Source: Novosphingobium sp. Chol11 | GTDB taxonomy: Bacteria > Pseudomonadota > Alphaproteobacteria > Sphingomonadales > Sphingomonadaceae | Reading direction: 5' to 3' | Assembly (NCBI GenBank): GCA_945906105.1 | Contig: CAMDQO010000026.1 | Location: forward strand, 1-39,417 | Length of the DNA: 39,417 nt | Shown: in pieces, positions 16,451 through 24,041 of the stretch | Numbering within the stretch: the stretch's first letter is position 1 | Layout: the number at the start of each line of letters is the position of its first letter | Notes under the pieces: generated by a model | Told to the model about the DNA's origin: nothing | The model's input: the letters and a program-made list of their open reading frames with translations, nothing else | The model's database searches: none | Position numbers and translations under genes: made by a program

Positions 16451-17692
16451 ATGGCTGACGATAAGCAAACACCACTAGCCTCACTGGTCATGGCTGGCGA
16501 CAGCCAGACCGACGCCGAGAAGATAACTGACTCCATCTACATGGTGAAGGACGTGTCCAACGCCTATCTCGTCACGTGCGGGCCGGGCGATGTGCTGATC
16601 AACACCGGCTTCATCGGCAATGGCGAGAAGAACAAGGCGCTGTTCGCGCCGCACCGCACGGGTCCGCTGGCTAAGATCGTGCTGACGCAGGCTCATGCCG
16701 ATCATTTTGGCGCGCTGCCCGAGCAGTTGGAAGCTGGCACCGAAGTCATCGCGGGCAAGGGCTTCACCGAAACTGACAAATATTTCGACGATCTCAAGCT
16801 GTTCCTTGGCCGCCGTTCGGGCAAGCTGTGGGGATCGATCACCCGGCGTAATGGCCCGCCGCCAGTGCCGCCCAAGGTGGTTCCTGATGTCGAAGTGGCG
16901 GACCGCCTCAGCTTTGATGTGGGCGGCAAGCGTTTTGAAGTGATCAAGGTTCCCGGCGGCGAAACCGGCTGTGCGGTCATCATCTGGCTGCCAGACGAAA
17001 AGACTGTGTTCACCGGCAATCTGTTCGGCCCGGTCTGGCGCTCGATGCCCAACCTGACGACGACGCGCGGTGACAAACCGCGCCTCACCGGGCCTTATTT
17101 GCGCTCGGTTGAACTGGTGCGCGATCTTGGCCCCGAACTGGTGATCACCGGCCACGGCGAGCCAGTGCGCGGCGCTGACAAGATCCGTGCCGACCTTACC
17201 GCCATGCACGATGCCATCACCTATATCGAAGCCGAGACGATCAAGGTGATGAACGCCGGCGGCACGGTTTATCAGGCTATGCAGTCTATCCATCTGCCTG
17301 AAGCCAAGGCCATCGGCCAGTTTCACGGCCAGACCAAATGGACCGTCCGCGCGGTATGGGAAGAGAACGGCAACTGGTTCAAATATGAGGACGGCACCAC
17401 GGCGCTGTTTGGCTCTCCGCGGTCCAGCGTCGATGCCGATGTGGTCGCGCTGGCGGGCGGAGCGGACAAGGTAGCGGCGCGGGCGAAAGCGGTGCTCGAT
17501 GCCGACAAGCCGCTCGAAGCGCTGCACCTTACCGACATAGCTCTGAACGTCGATCCTGCGGAACAGACTGCGCTGGCGGTCAAGAAGCACGCTTGCCAGT
17601 TGTTGCTGGCGCGCGGCGGCGGGGTGAACCTCAGCGAAACCATGTGGCTACGCGCCGAGATTGCCGATGCCGAAAAGGCGCTAGTGGATTGA
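16451..17692 (+). CDS. Metallo-beta-lactamase-fold protein, alkylsulfatase-like, with altered metal site
   Basis: A 413-residue protein with an N-terminal metallo-beta-lactamase fold (about 20-245) and a C-terminal region (about 250-410) resembling the dimerisation and sterol-carrier-like parts of SdsA-type alkylsulfatases. The HxHxDH metal motif reads QAHADH (80-85), so the first histidine is glutamine. Later ligand positions are GGETG (E171), FTGNLFG (188-193, where a Glu or Asp is usual) and TGHGEPV (His235). The enzyme may hold one metal, or none, and its reaction is uncertain. The final codons and TGA lie inside a large inverted repeat starting at 17681. It is the last gene of the SDR-dehydrogenase run and converges on the LuxR-type regulator. 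Confidence 0.8.
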   Translation: MADDKQTPLASLVMAGDSQTDAEKITDSIYMVKDVSNAYLVTCGPGDVLINTGFIGNGEKNKALFAPHRTGPLAKIVLTQAHADHFGALPEQLEAGTEVIAGKGFTETDKYFDDLKLFLGRRSGKLWGSITRRNGPPPVPPKVVPDVEVADRLSFDVGGKRFEVIKVPGGETGCAVIIWLPDEKTVFTGNLFGPVWRSMPNLTTTRGDKPRLTGPYLRSVELVRDLGPELVITGHGEPVRGADKIRADLTAMHDAITYIEAETIKVMNAGGTVYQAMQSIHLPEAKAIGQFHGQTKWTVRAVWEENGNWFKYEDGTTALFGSPRSSVDADVVALAGGADKVAARAKAVLDADKPLEALHLTDIALNVDPAEQTALAVKKHACQLLLARGGGVNLSETMWLRAEIADAEKALVD

Positions 17693-17759
17693 TTTTGACA
17701 TTCGCCTCCCGTTAGCCGCATTGTCAGTTTGCGAATGTCAAAATCTTGAAATCCACTAG
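17681..17759 (-). repeat. 79-bp palindromic element, copy A
   Basis: Read on the minus strand, a 29-nt left arm and a 25-nt right arm pair perfectly except for a four-base bulge (TCAA) in the left arm. The loop is 25 nt. Both ends are CTAG followed inward by TGG. The left side on the plus strand supplies the last three codons and TGA stop of the metallo-beta-lactamase-fold gene. It is homologous to copy B at 17773-17849 in the opposite orientation. There is no U-run, so it is not a standard terminator, although it may stop or stabilise transcripts. Confidence 0.85.
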
Positions 17760-17772
17760 AGTCATATAGTTG

Positions 17773-17849
17773 CTAGTGGTCCTCTTGATTCTGACATTTG
17801 CCAATGACCTAGCCGATAGCGGATGCAAATGTCAGAATCGGACCACTAG
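17773..17849 (+). repeat. 77-bp palindromic element, copy B
   Basis: Arms 17773-17801 and 17825-17849 pair perfectly except for a four-base bulge (TCTT) in the left arm, at the same place as the bulge of copy A. The loop is 23 nt and shares TGAC and a GCnGnTAnCGG pattern with copy A. Arm differences from copy A are all compensated on the other arm. The terminal CTAG provides the TAG stop codon of the LuxR-type regulator. Thirteen bases separate the two copies. Confidence 0.85.
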
Positions 17850-18928
17850 GCGAGGGGAGCTAATCCCGTCAGCACCAGTCGCACCAGATCGGCCTGACCG
17901 CTGGTCCCGGTCTTGGCATAGATGCGCTTGCTGTAATTGCGGGCGGTCTCTGGTGTCAGCCGCAGCTGGGTGCCCGCCTCAATGATCGAGCGGCCCCGGC
18001 TCATTGCTTCAGCGAGAGCAGACTCTCGGAGGGAGAGGCCCAGCGTTTGCGCGATAACCAGCGCGCTGCCAACCGGTGCTTCACGCTGTGACAGGCGAAA
18101 GCTGCCGACCGCCACGGCGGGGTGGGGGAGGCTGCCGATCTTGCGCTTGACCGGGCGTAGCAGCACATTGCCTACCCCGCGCTCGTCGATCTTCACCGCC
18201 ACGCGCTGGTCGAGCGACGCTTCGGCAAGTGCGCTGCAAGCCTGCGCCATAGCCGGGATACCACTGCCGTGCTGAGCGGCTGAAGCATAGGGAAGAGGCA
18301 GATGGCTCTGCGCCAGACTATCGGCGACCAGCATATGCCCATCGCGGTCAAGTACCGCCTGACCGATACCGAGCATGGCCAGCGTTGTCTCCGCCGCTTC
18401 TGCTCGCAGTCGCACTTCGCCGATTGACGCCAGAGTGGCCATCGCCGTGGCAATTGCCGGGGCCAGCGCCGTCAGCAAGGCGCTGTCAGCCGCGCCAAAG
18501 CTGCTGCGCTCGTGCAGCAGCAGGAGCCATGCATGTAGATCGCCGCGTCCGGCAACGCGGATCAACCTTGCATCGCCAATGCGTGCGGTTTGCAAGGCTT
18601 TGTCCTGAGTGGCGCGAGCGCTGGCATTGTCAAAATCGCGTAGTTCCTCGAGCGCATAGACGCGGTTTGGTCTCAGCGTGGCATAGGGCAGCGCGGCCAG
18701 CGCGGTGATTTCCGCCTCCGCCAGGTTCGAGGGTTCAAGCCTTGACGCGACCCGGCGGATCAACGGGGTCTGGCTTGGTGCAGCGGAATTGCGCACCATC
18801 AGCCGCACCCGCTGCGCACCGGTGCGCAGCATTAAACGCTCAAGGAATGTCTCCCACAACGGGTCTTCGAAAATGCCTTCGAACAGCGGCAGCATCAGGT
18901 GGGTAAAGTCGGTCGGAGAAATGGCCAT
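17846..18928 (-). CDS. LuxR-type transcriptional regulator
   Basis: A 360-residue regulator. The C-terminal 60 residues form a LuxR/GerE helix-turn-helix ([19 protein letters not shown], then [20 protein letters not shown]), where the usual LTxRExEVL start has become [11 protein letters not shown]. The long N-terminal region has no receiver aspartate or autoinducer-domain signature I can name; a stretch around residues 195-215 ([19 protein letters not shown]) looks PAS-like. The ATG at 18928 has GGGAG eight bases upstream. It is divergent from cysD, with 82 bases between the starts, and converges on the metabolic run ending at 17692, so it could regulate either. Its TAG stop lies in palindrome copy B. 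Confidence 0.85.
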   Translation of the reverse strand: MAISPTDFTHLMLPLFEGIFEDPLWETFLERLMLRTGAQRVRLMVRNSAAPSQTPLIRRVASRLEPSNLAEAEITALAALPYATLRPNRVYALEELRDFDNASARATQDKALQTARIGDARLIRVAGRGDLHAWLLLLHERSSFGAADSALLTALAPAIATAMATLASIGEVRLRAEAAETTLAMLGIGQAVLDRDGHMLVADSLAQSHLPLPYASAAQHGSGIPAMAQACSALAEASLDQRVAVKIDERGVGNVLLRPVKRKIGSLPHPAVAVGSFRLSQREAPVGSALVIAQTLGLSLRESALAEAMSRGRSIIEAGTQLRLTPETARNYSKRIYAKTGTSGQADLVRLVLTGLAPLA

Positions 18929-18936
18929 GTCGTTTG

Positions 18937-18950
18937 CTCCCATATGGGAG
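18937..18950. promoter_or_regulatory. Perfect 14-bp palindrome between the luxR-type gene and cysD
   Basis: CTCCCATATGGGAG is a perfect dyad in the 82-base divergent region. Its GGGAG half also serves as the ribosome-binding site of the regulator gene at 18928. A protein bound here could block translation-region access or repress both promoters; autoregulation by the adjacent regulator is a guess. Confidence 0.35.
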
Positions 18951-19010
18951 TATTTCCGTCAAGGGCGACTCTTCATTGCGTGGCACAACAAGAAGAAGAC
19001 GGAGTGGATG

Positions 19011-19928
19011 ATGAGCGACATTTCCAGAAAGACGCTGACTCACCTTGAGCGGCTTGAAGCCGAAGCGATCCACATCATGCGTGAAGTGGTGGCAGAGGCT
19101 GAAAAGCCGGTGCTGATGTATTCCGTCGGCAAGGATTCAGCGGTGATGCTGCATCTGGCGCGCAAAGCGTTCTACCCCTCGCCGCCGCCGTTCCCGCTGC
19201 TGCACGTTGATACCACCTGGAAGTTCCAGGAGATGTACAAGCTGCGCGATAAGATGGCGACCGACAGCGGCATGGAATTGCTGGTCTATCACAATCAGGA
19301 AGCGATGGACCGGGGCATCAACCCGTTCGATCACGGCGCGCTCCACACCGATATGTGGAAGACTGAAGGGCTGAAGCAGGCGCTCGACAAGTGGGGCTTT
19401 GACGCCGCATTCGGCGGTGCCCGCCGCGATGAGGAAAAGAGCCGCGCCAAGGAGCGTATCTTTTCATTCCGCACGGCAACCCATGGCTGGGATCCGAAGA
19501 ACCAGCGCCCGGAACTGTGGAACCTCTACAACGCCAAGAAGAACAAGGGCGAATCCATCCGCGTCTTCCCGATCTCGAACTGGACCGAGCTGGACGTGTG
19601 GCAGTATATCCACCTCAACGACATCCCCATCGTGCCGCTCTATTTCGCCGGCAAGCGCCCGACGGTTGAGCGCGATGGCATGCTGATCATGGTCGATGAT
19701 GATCGCTTCCCGCTCAAGCCCGGCGAAGTCCCGGTCGAACGCTCGATCCGCTTCCGCACGCTGGGGTGCTACCCGCTGACCGGCGCGGTGGAGTCCACGG
19801 CCTCGACCCTGCCCGAGATCATTCAGGAAACGCTGCTCACCACGACGTCCGAACGTCAGGGCCGCGCGATTGACAAGGATGCTGGCGGCGCCGGCATGGA
19901 GAAAAAGAAGCAGGAGGGGTATTTCTGA
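19011..19928 (+). CDS. cysD: Sulfate adenylyltransferase subunit 2
   Basis: A 305-residue ATP sulfurylase small subunit, which with CysN makes adenosine 5'-phosphosulfate from ATP and sulfate in the cytoplasm. It has the PP-loop motif [14 protein letters not shown] (near residue 39), the HVDTTWKF segment, [15 protein letters not shown] and the [15 protein letters not shown] motif typical of CysD. The tail ([22 protein letters not shown] is the full C-terminal stretch) is standard. The ATG at 19011 follows GGAG by six bases; an ATG at 19008 is possible but too close. It leads the plus-strand run cysD-cysNC-cysQ-SDR. A dispersed palindrome fills the 153-base gap to cysNC. Confidence 0.97.
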   Translation: MSDISRKTLTHLERLEAEAIHIMREVVAEAEKPVLMYSVGKDSAVMLHLARKAFYPSPPPFPLLHVDTTWKFQEMYKLRDKMATDSGMELLVYHNQEAMDRGINPFDHGALHTDMWKTEGLKQALDKWGFDAAFGGARRDEEKSRAKERIFSFRTATHGWDPKNQRPELWNLYNAKKNKGESIRVFPISNWTELDVWQYIHLNDIPIVPLYFAGKRPTVERDGMLIMVDDDRFPLKPGEVPVERSIRFRTLGCYPLTGAVESTASTLPEIIQETLLTTTSERQGRAIDKDAGGAGMEKKKQEGYF

Positions 19929-19960
19929 TGCACCTTCTTGTAACTGCCAACCCCCTCAAT

Positions 19961-20071
19961 CCGTTCGTCCCGAGCGAAGTCGAGGGATTTTGCCGAGCGC
20001 AGCCGAGGCTCTACGCCAACGGTTCTCGGCTTCGCTCGAACCGGCCCCTCGACTTCGCTCGGGGCGAACGG
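19961..20071. repeat. REP-like composite palindrome between cysD and cysNC
   Basis: Outer arms 19961-19986 and 20046-20071 are 26 bp inverted copies with one mismatch, built on the sequence CGAGCGAAGTCGAGGG. Inner segments around 19994-20008 and 20023-20037 also form an inverted pair with one mismatch. This is the dispersed GAGCGAAGTCGA-type repeat seen in many GC-rich proteobacterial genomes. The right outer arm ends on the first bases of the GGGAG ribosome-binding site (20070-20074) of cysNC, so folding could affect its translation or the stability of the cysD part of the transcript. Confidence 0.85.
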
Positions 20072-20081
20072 GAGTTGTTCC

Positions 20082-22004
20082 ATGACTGACAATACCACTC
20101 AAGGCGCTGTGTACGTCACCGAGAGCCTGATCGCCGAGGATATCGACGCTTATCTTGATCAACACCAGCACAAGACCATGCTGCGCTTCATCACCTGCGG
20201 GTCGGTGGACGATGGCAAGTCAACGCTTATCGGCCGCCTGCTCTATGATTCCAAGATGATTTTCGAAGATCAGCTTGATGCGCTGGAGGCCGATTCCAAG
20301 AAGGTCGGCACCCAGGGGCAGGAGATCGATTTTGCGCTGCTGGTCGATGGCCTGGCGGCAGAACGTGAGCAAGGCATCACCATCGATGTCGCTTACCGAT
20401 TTTTCAACACCGAAAAGCGCAAGTTCATCGTCGCCGATTGCCCGGGGCATGAGCAATATACCCGAAACATGATCACCGGTGCCTCCACCGCTGACCTTGC
20501 AGTGATCCTGATCGATGCGCGCAAAGGCGTGCTGGTGCAGACGCGCCGCCATTCTTACCTGTGCCACCTGATCGGCATCAAGAATATCGTGCTGGCCGTC
20601 AACAAGATGGATCTGGTTGATTACGATCAGGCCCGGTTTGATGAGATCGTTGCCGATTACACCGAGTTCGCCAAGTCGATTGGCATCAATCAGTTCACCG
20701 CCATGCCCATCTCGGGCTTCAAGGGTGACAACATCATCGGCGCTTCGGAAAATACGCCGTGGTACACCGGCCCGAACCTCGTCGAGCACCTTGAAACGGT
20801 TGAGGTCAATTCGGCGCTTGATGCGGCCAAGCCGTTCCGCATGCCGGTGCAGTGGGTCAACCGTCCGAACCTCGATTTCCGTGGGTTCTCCGGCCTGATC
20901 GCTACGGGTTCCGTCAAACCCGGGGATGCCATCCGCGTGCTGCCTTCGGGCAAGACCAGCACCGTCTCCAAGGTTGTTACCATGGATGGTGACCAGCCTC
21001 AGGCAGTGGCCGGTCAGTCCGTCACCATCTGCTTTGCCGACGAGATCGATTGCTCGCGCGGCGATGTCATATCGCTGGCAGACAATCCGCCGCAGGCTGC
21101 CGACCAGTTCGAAAGCACGATTGTCTGGCTCAATGACGAGCCGCTGCATGTGGGCCGCGCATACTGGCTGAAGCTGGGCACTCAGATGGTTTCGGCGACG
21201 ATCCATGCGCCGAAATACACCGTCAATGTCAACACGATGGAGCACGTTGCTGCCAAGACGCTGGAACTGAATGCCATCGGCGTGGCGGAACTGGCGACTG
21301 ACAAGCCGATCGTCTTTGAAAGCTATGTCGATAACCGCACGCTGGGCGGCTTCATCTTGATCGACAAGATCACCAATGCCACGGTGGCGGCGGGTATGCT
21401 CAACTTCTCGCTGCGCCGTTCGCAGAATGTGCATTGGCAAGCGACCGACATCACCCGTGATGAACACGCCAATCTCAAGAACCAGCGCCCGCGCGTGCTG
21501 TGGTTCACCGGGCTTTCGGGATCGGGCAAATCGACCATCGCCAATGAGGTGGAGAAGAGCCTCAACCTGATGAACCGCCACACCTTCCTGCTCGATGGCG
21601 ACAATGTCCGCCATGGGCTGAACAAGGATCTGGGTTTCACCGAAGCGGACCGGATCGAGAATATCCGCCGGGTGGGTGAAGTGGCGAAGCTGATGGCCGA
21701 TGCTGGCCTGATCGTGCTCACCGCGTTCATCTCGCCATTCAAGGCCGACCGCGAACTGGTGCGTTCGATGCTGCCGGACGGTGAATTCATCGAGATCTTC
21801 GTCGATACCCCGCTCGAAGTGGCCGAAGCACGCGACGTGAAGGGGCTCTACAAAAAGGCGCGTGCGGGCAAGCTCAAGAACTTCACCGGCATCGACAGCC
21901 CCTATGAGGCTCCGGTAAACCCCGAAATCCGCGTCAACACGGTCGAGATGACCCCGCAGGAAGCTGCGGCGCATATCATCCGCCAGCTGATGCCGCTAAA
22001 GTAA
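20082..22004 (+). CDS. cysNC: Bifunctional sulfate adenylyltransferase subunit 1 / adenylylsulfate kinase
   Basis: A 640-residue fusion. Residues 1 to about 440 are the CysN GTPase: P-loop GSVDDGKST at 40-48, the switch segment [21 protein letters not shown] and NKMD. It drives APS formation with CysD. Residues from about 465 are APS kinase (CysC): P-loop GLSGSGKST at 477-485, [16 protein letters not shown] and the [10 protein letters not shown] segment. The serine that forms a phosphoenzyme in some APS kinases appears in TAFISPF. The protein therefore produces PAPS, the donor for sulfate reduction and for sulfotransferases. The ATG at 20082 follows GGGAG. The next gene, cysQ, starts about 10 bases after the stop. 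Confidence 0.97.
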   Translation: MTDNTTQGAVYVTESLIAEDIDAYLDQHQHKTMLRFITCGSVDDGKSTLIGRLLYDSKMIFEDQLDALEADSKKVGTQGQEIDFALLVDGLAAEREQGITIDVAYRFFNTEKRKFIVADCPGHEQYTRNMITGASTADLAVILIDARKGVLVQTRRHSYLCHLIGIKNIVLAVNKMDLVDYDQARFDEIVADYTEFAKSIGINQFTAMPISGFKGDNIIGASENTPWYTGPNLVEHLETVEVNSALDAAKPFRMPVQWVNRPNLDFRGFSGLIATGSVKPGDAIRVLPSGKTSTVSKVVTMDGDQPQAVAGQSVTICFADEIDCSRGDVISLADNPPQAADQFESTIVWLNDEPLHVGRAYWLKLGTQMVSATIHAPKYTVNVNTMEHVAAKTLELNAIGVAELATDKPIVFESYVDNRTLGGFILIDKITNATVAAGMLNFSLRRSQNVHWQATDITRDEHANLKNQRPRVLWFTGLSGSGKSTIANEVEKSLNLMNRHTFLLDGDNVRHGLNKDLGFTEADRIENIRRVGEVAKLMADAGLIVLTAFISPFKADRELVRSMLPDGEFIEIFVDTPLEVAEARDVKGLYKKARAGKLKNFTGIDSPYEAPVNPEIRVNTVEMTPQEAAAHIIRQLMPLK

Positions 22005-22014
22005 GGTGCCGGAA

Positions 22015-22761
22015 ATGACAGCCATGATGACCGACGCCGAACTCGCCGTACGCCTTGCCGAAGTTGCCGGACGTATCTTGATCACGGTGCGCGAGGCGGG
22101 CGTGCTTTCACCCAAGGCACTTGGCAAGGCGGGGGACGCCACGGCCAACCAGTTCCTCGTCCATGCGCTGATCGAACAGCGGCCCGATGACGGCCTGCTG
22201 TCCGAAGAAAGCAAGGACACCGAAGAGCGTCTGGGCAAAAGCCGGGTGTGGATCGTCGATCCGGTCGATGGCACCCGCGAATATGGCGAGGCACGGACCG
22301 ATTGGGCAGTGCATATCGGCCTGGCGATTGATGGCGTGGCGAGCATCGGCGCGGTTGGCCTTCCGGGGCTGGGGGTCGTTCTGCGCACCGATCAGCCGGG
22401 CGTGGTTCCGCCTACTCCCGAAAAGCTGCGCATGGTCGTCAGTCGCACGCGTCCGGCGCGTGAAGCTACGGAAGTCGCAGCGAAGTTGGGCGCAGAGCTG
22501 GTGCCGATGGGCTCAGCCGGGGCCAAGGCCATGGCGATTGTTCTGGGTGATGCGGATATTTATCTGCACTCTGGCGGGCAGTATGAGTGGGATAGCTGCG
22601 CCCCTGTTGCTGTCGCGCTGGCGCATGGCCTGCATTGCTCACGTATTGACGGATCGCCGCTGATCTACAACAGGAAAGACGTTTACCTGCCCGACCTGCT
22701 GATCTGCCGGAAGGAACATGCAGCGCGCATCCTCGCCGAGGTTGCTGCGCTCGACAGCTAA
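22015..22761 (+). CDS. cysQ: 3'(2'),5'-bisphosphate nucleotidase
   Basis: A 248-residue enzyme of the lithium-sensitive inositol monophosphatase superfamily. Metal-binding motifs are LSEESKD (the Glu pair), IVDPVDGTREY (DPxDGT) and YEWDSCAP (WDxxAP). CysQ removes the 3'-phosphate from PAP, the by-product of PAPS use, and so relieves inhibition of sulfotransferases and PAPS reductase. Three in-frame starts are possible (GTG 22006, ATG 22015, ATG 22024/22027); I chose 22015 without strong support. It directly follows cysNC, which matches its role. Confidence 0.9.
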   Translation: MTAMMTDAELAVRLAEVAGRILITVREAGVLSPKALGKAGDATANQFLVHALIEQRPDDGLLSEESKDTEERLGKSRVWIVDPVDGTREYGEARTDWAVHIGLAIDGVASIGAVGLPGLGVVLRTDQPGVVPPTPEKLRMVVSRTRPAREATEVAAKLGAELVPMGSAGAKAMAIVLGDADIYLHSGGQYEWDSCAPVAVALAHGLHCSRIDGSPLIYNRKDVYLPDLLICRKEHAARILAEVAALDS

Positions 22762-22772
22762 GGGGTTTTTCG

Positions 22773-23453
22773 ATGGCGCGTTCAGTTATTGTCACCGGTG
22801 GTTTTGGGGTTCTGGGTCACGCCGTGGCTGAGGCTTTCGCTGCAGCGGGTGACAAGGTGGCGCGGATCGATTTTGCGCTTTCGCCGCACCATCCAGTTAC
22901 CGGGGCGCTGGATATTGGTGGCGTTGATCTGACTGACGCCGCCGCAACACAAGCCGCGATTGAACAGGTTGCCGCCGCGCATGGCGGTATTGACGTTCTG
23001 GTCAATGTCGCGGGCGGCTTTACCTGGGAAACGCTCGAGGGCGGCTCGATCGACGCCTGGGCGCGGATGCAATCGATGAACCTGATCAGCAATGCGACGA
23101 TCACCAAGCTGGCGCTGCCAGCGCTGGTGAAGTCTGGTTCAGGCCGGATCGTCAATATCGGCGCTGGTGCAGCGATCAAGGCGGGCATGGGCATGGGTGC
23201 CTATGCTGCGTCCAAGTCAGGCGTTCACCGGCTGACCGAAGCGCTGGCCGAGGAACTGGCCGGGCAAGGCGTTACCGTCAACGCGATCCTGCCGAGCATC
23301 ATCGATACGCCGACCAACCGGGCGGATATGCCCGACGCTGATTTCTCCGAATGGATCCAGCCCGCCGCGATTGCCGATGTGATCCTGTTTCTGTCATCGC
23401 CCGCCGCTCGCGCGGTAACGGGTGCGCTGATCCCGGTGACACGAGGCGGGTGA
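22773..23453 (+). CDS. Short-chain dehydrogenase/reductase (cys-operon member)
   Basis: A 226-residue SDR with TGGFGVLG near residue 8, NVAGG in place of the usual NNAG, and the catalytic YAASKSG. It ends VTGALIPVTRGG. NAD(P)-dependent redox of an unknown substrate is expected. It starts 11 bases after cysQ on the same strand, so it is probably cotranscribed with the sulfate-activation genes, although no role in sulfur metabolism is known for this family. It may instead be a passenger. The gene is followed by a 588-base non-coding stretch. Confidence 0.88.
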   Translation: MARSVIVTGGFGVLGHAVAEAFAAAGDKVARIDFALSPHHPVTGALDIGGVDLTDAAATQAAIEQVAAAHGGIDVLVNVAGGFTWETLEGGSIDAWARMQSMNLISNATITKLALPALVKSGSGRIVNIGAGAAIKAGMGMGAYAASKSGVHRLTEALAEELAGQGVTVNAILPSIIDTPTNRADMPDADFSEWIQPAAIADVILFLSSPAARAVTGALIPVTRGG

Positions 23454-23614
23454 GTCACCGCTAAGGCGTTGGCCTCAGTCTGTTTCAGGCGTTTACCATC
23501 AGATCTCCTGCGGAGCGGGGGAGCACGAAGGATTATTTGCTGCGCCGCTTTCTGCCACCGAGAGTCCGTATTGAGTCTGGCTATCGCCGGTCTGCGGCAG
23601 CGCCCTTAAGCGGC

Positions 23615-23638
23615 AGGAGCAGGGGCAGGGGCAGGGGA
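23615..23638. repeat. Short tandem repeat, four hexamers
   Basis: Four consecutive six-base units read AGGAGC, AGGGGC, AGGGGC and AGGGGA. Such G-rich repeats may change copy number by slippage. No gene overlaps it. Confidence 0.7.
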
Positions 23639-23921
23639 TTCCTAGCCGGTGCTGCCTGTCGCCTGATATTGCGAGCATACCAGATCTTACGTCCACAGCA
23701 GTCCGGACGGCGGCAATGTTGCAGCCAGAAACGAAATTATGTCATTTTTTTGCAACGGTATTCTATGAATCGACCATTCACCCAGTAGAATTATGCTAAG
23801 CTTGTTCAGTTTATCCTGAGTTAAATAACTGTAATAAATGGATATATATCCAGTCCTGTTGATCCGACAGGTGAAGCGCTGCGGCGGCAATCGCTGCGGC
23901 GATGCTGTCTGACTAGCCGTA

Positions 23922-23976
23922 ACCAATCCGATTGTTTAACGCCCGAGACAAGGATGTGTTTCTGCACCGGATTGGT
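23922..23976 (+). promoter_or_regulatory. Inverted repeat in the presumed 5' leader of the TonB receptor gene
   Basis: The nine-base arms ACCAATCCG (23922-23930) and CGGATTGGT (23968-23976) are perfectly complementary. The 37-nt interior contains a second weaker pair (GAGACA with TGTTTC). It ends 65 bases before the ATG at 24042 and could be a leader RNA hairpin or an operator. I see no match to a cobalamin, TPP or FMN riboswitch. Confidence 0.35.
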
Positions 23977-24041
23977 GCGGGGGTTTTGCCTCGTAAGGTG
24001 GATTTCGCAAAATCTGCCGGAGGTTTTGGGAGGAGTGCATA

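Larger units (their letters stand above)
23454..24041. other. 588-base intergenic region upstream of the TonB receptor gene
   Basis: No convincing gene lies here. The first half is GC-rich and holds four tandem hexamers of the AGGGGC type at 23615-23638. From about 23725 to 23865 the DNA becomes AT-rich (for example TTATGTCATTTTTTTGC and GGATATATATCC), which is compatible with the receptor promoter, though I cannot fix -35 and -10 boxes. A 10-bp direct repeat CGCTGCGGCG is at 23878 and 23892. An inverted repeat follows at 23922-23976. The ribosome-binding site of the receptor is GGGAGGAG just before 24042. Confidence 0.6.

Noticed and set aside
16481..17590. A 369-codon minus-strand frame opposite the metallo-beta-lactamase-fold gene
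   Set aside because: His/Arg-rich shadow of the plus-strand gene with no family resemblance.
17681..17849. CRISPR-like or terminator interpretation of the paired palindromes
   Set aside because: Only two copies, inverted relative to each other, without spacers; and no T-run follows either hairpin.
18705..19010. A long N-terminal extension of cysD overlapping the LuxR-type gene
   Set aside because: The extension is antisense to the regulator and unlike CysD; GGAG before 19011 sets the start.
20220..21974. A 584-codon open frame on the minus strand opposite cysNC
   Set aside because: It is fully antisense to a clearly conserved gene, its protein resembles nothing I know, and long antisense frames are expected in GC-rich DNA.
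23537..23788. An 83-codon plus-strand frame in the 588-base gap
   Set aside because: It runs through a tandem repeat and an AT-rich region, has no ribosome-binding site, and its Arg-rich translation matches no family.
23922..24041. Cobalamin or other known riboswitch before the TonB receptor gene
   Set aside because: No conserved B12-box or other known aptamer core was seen in the leader.
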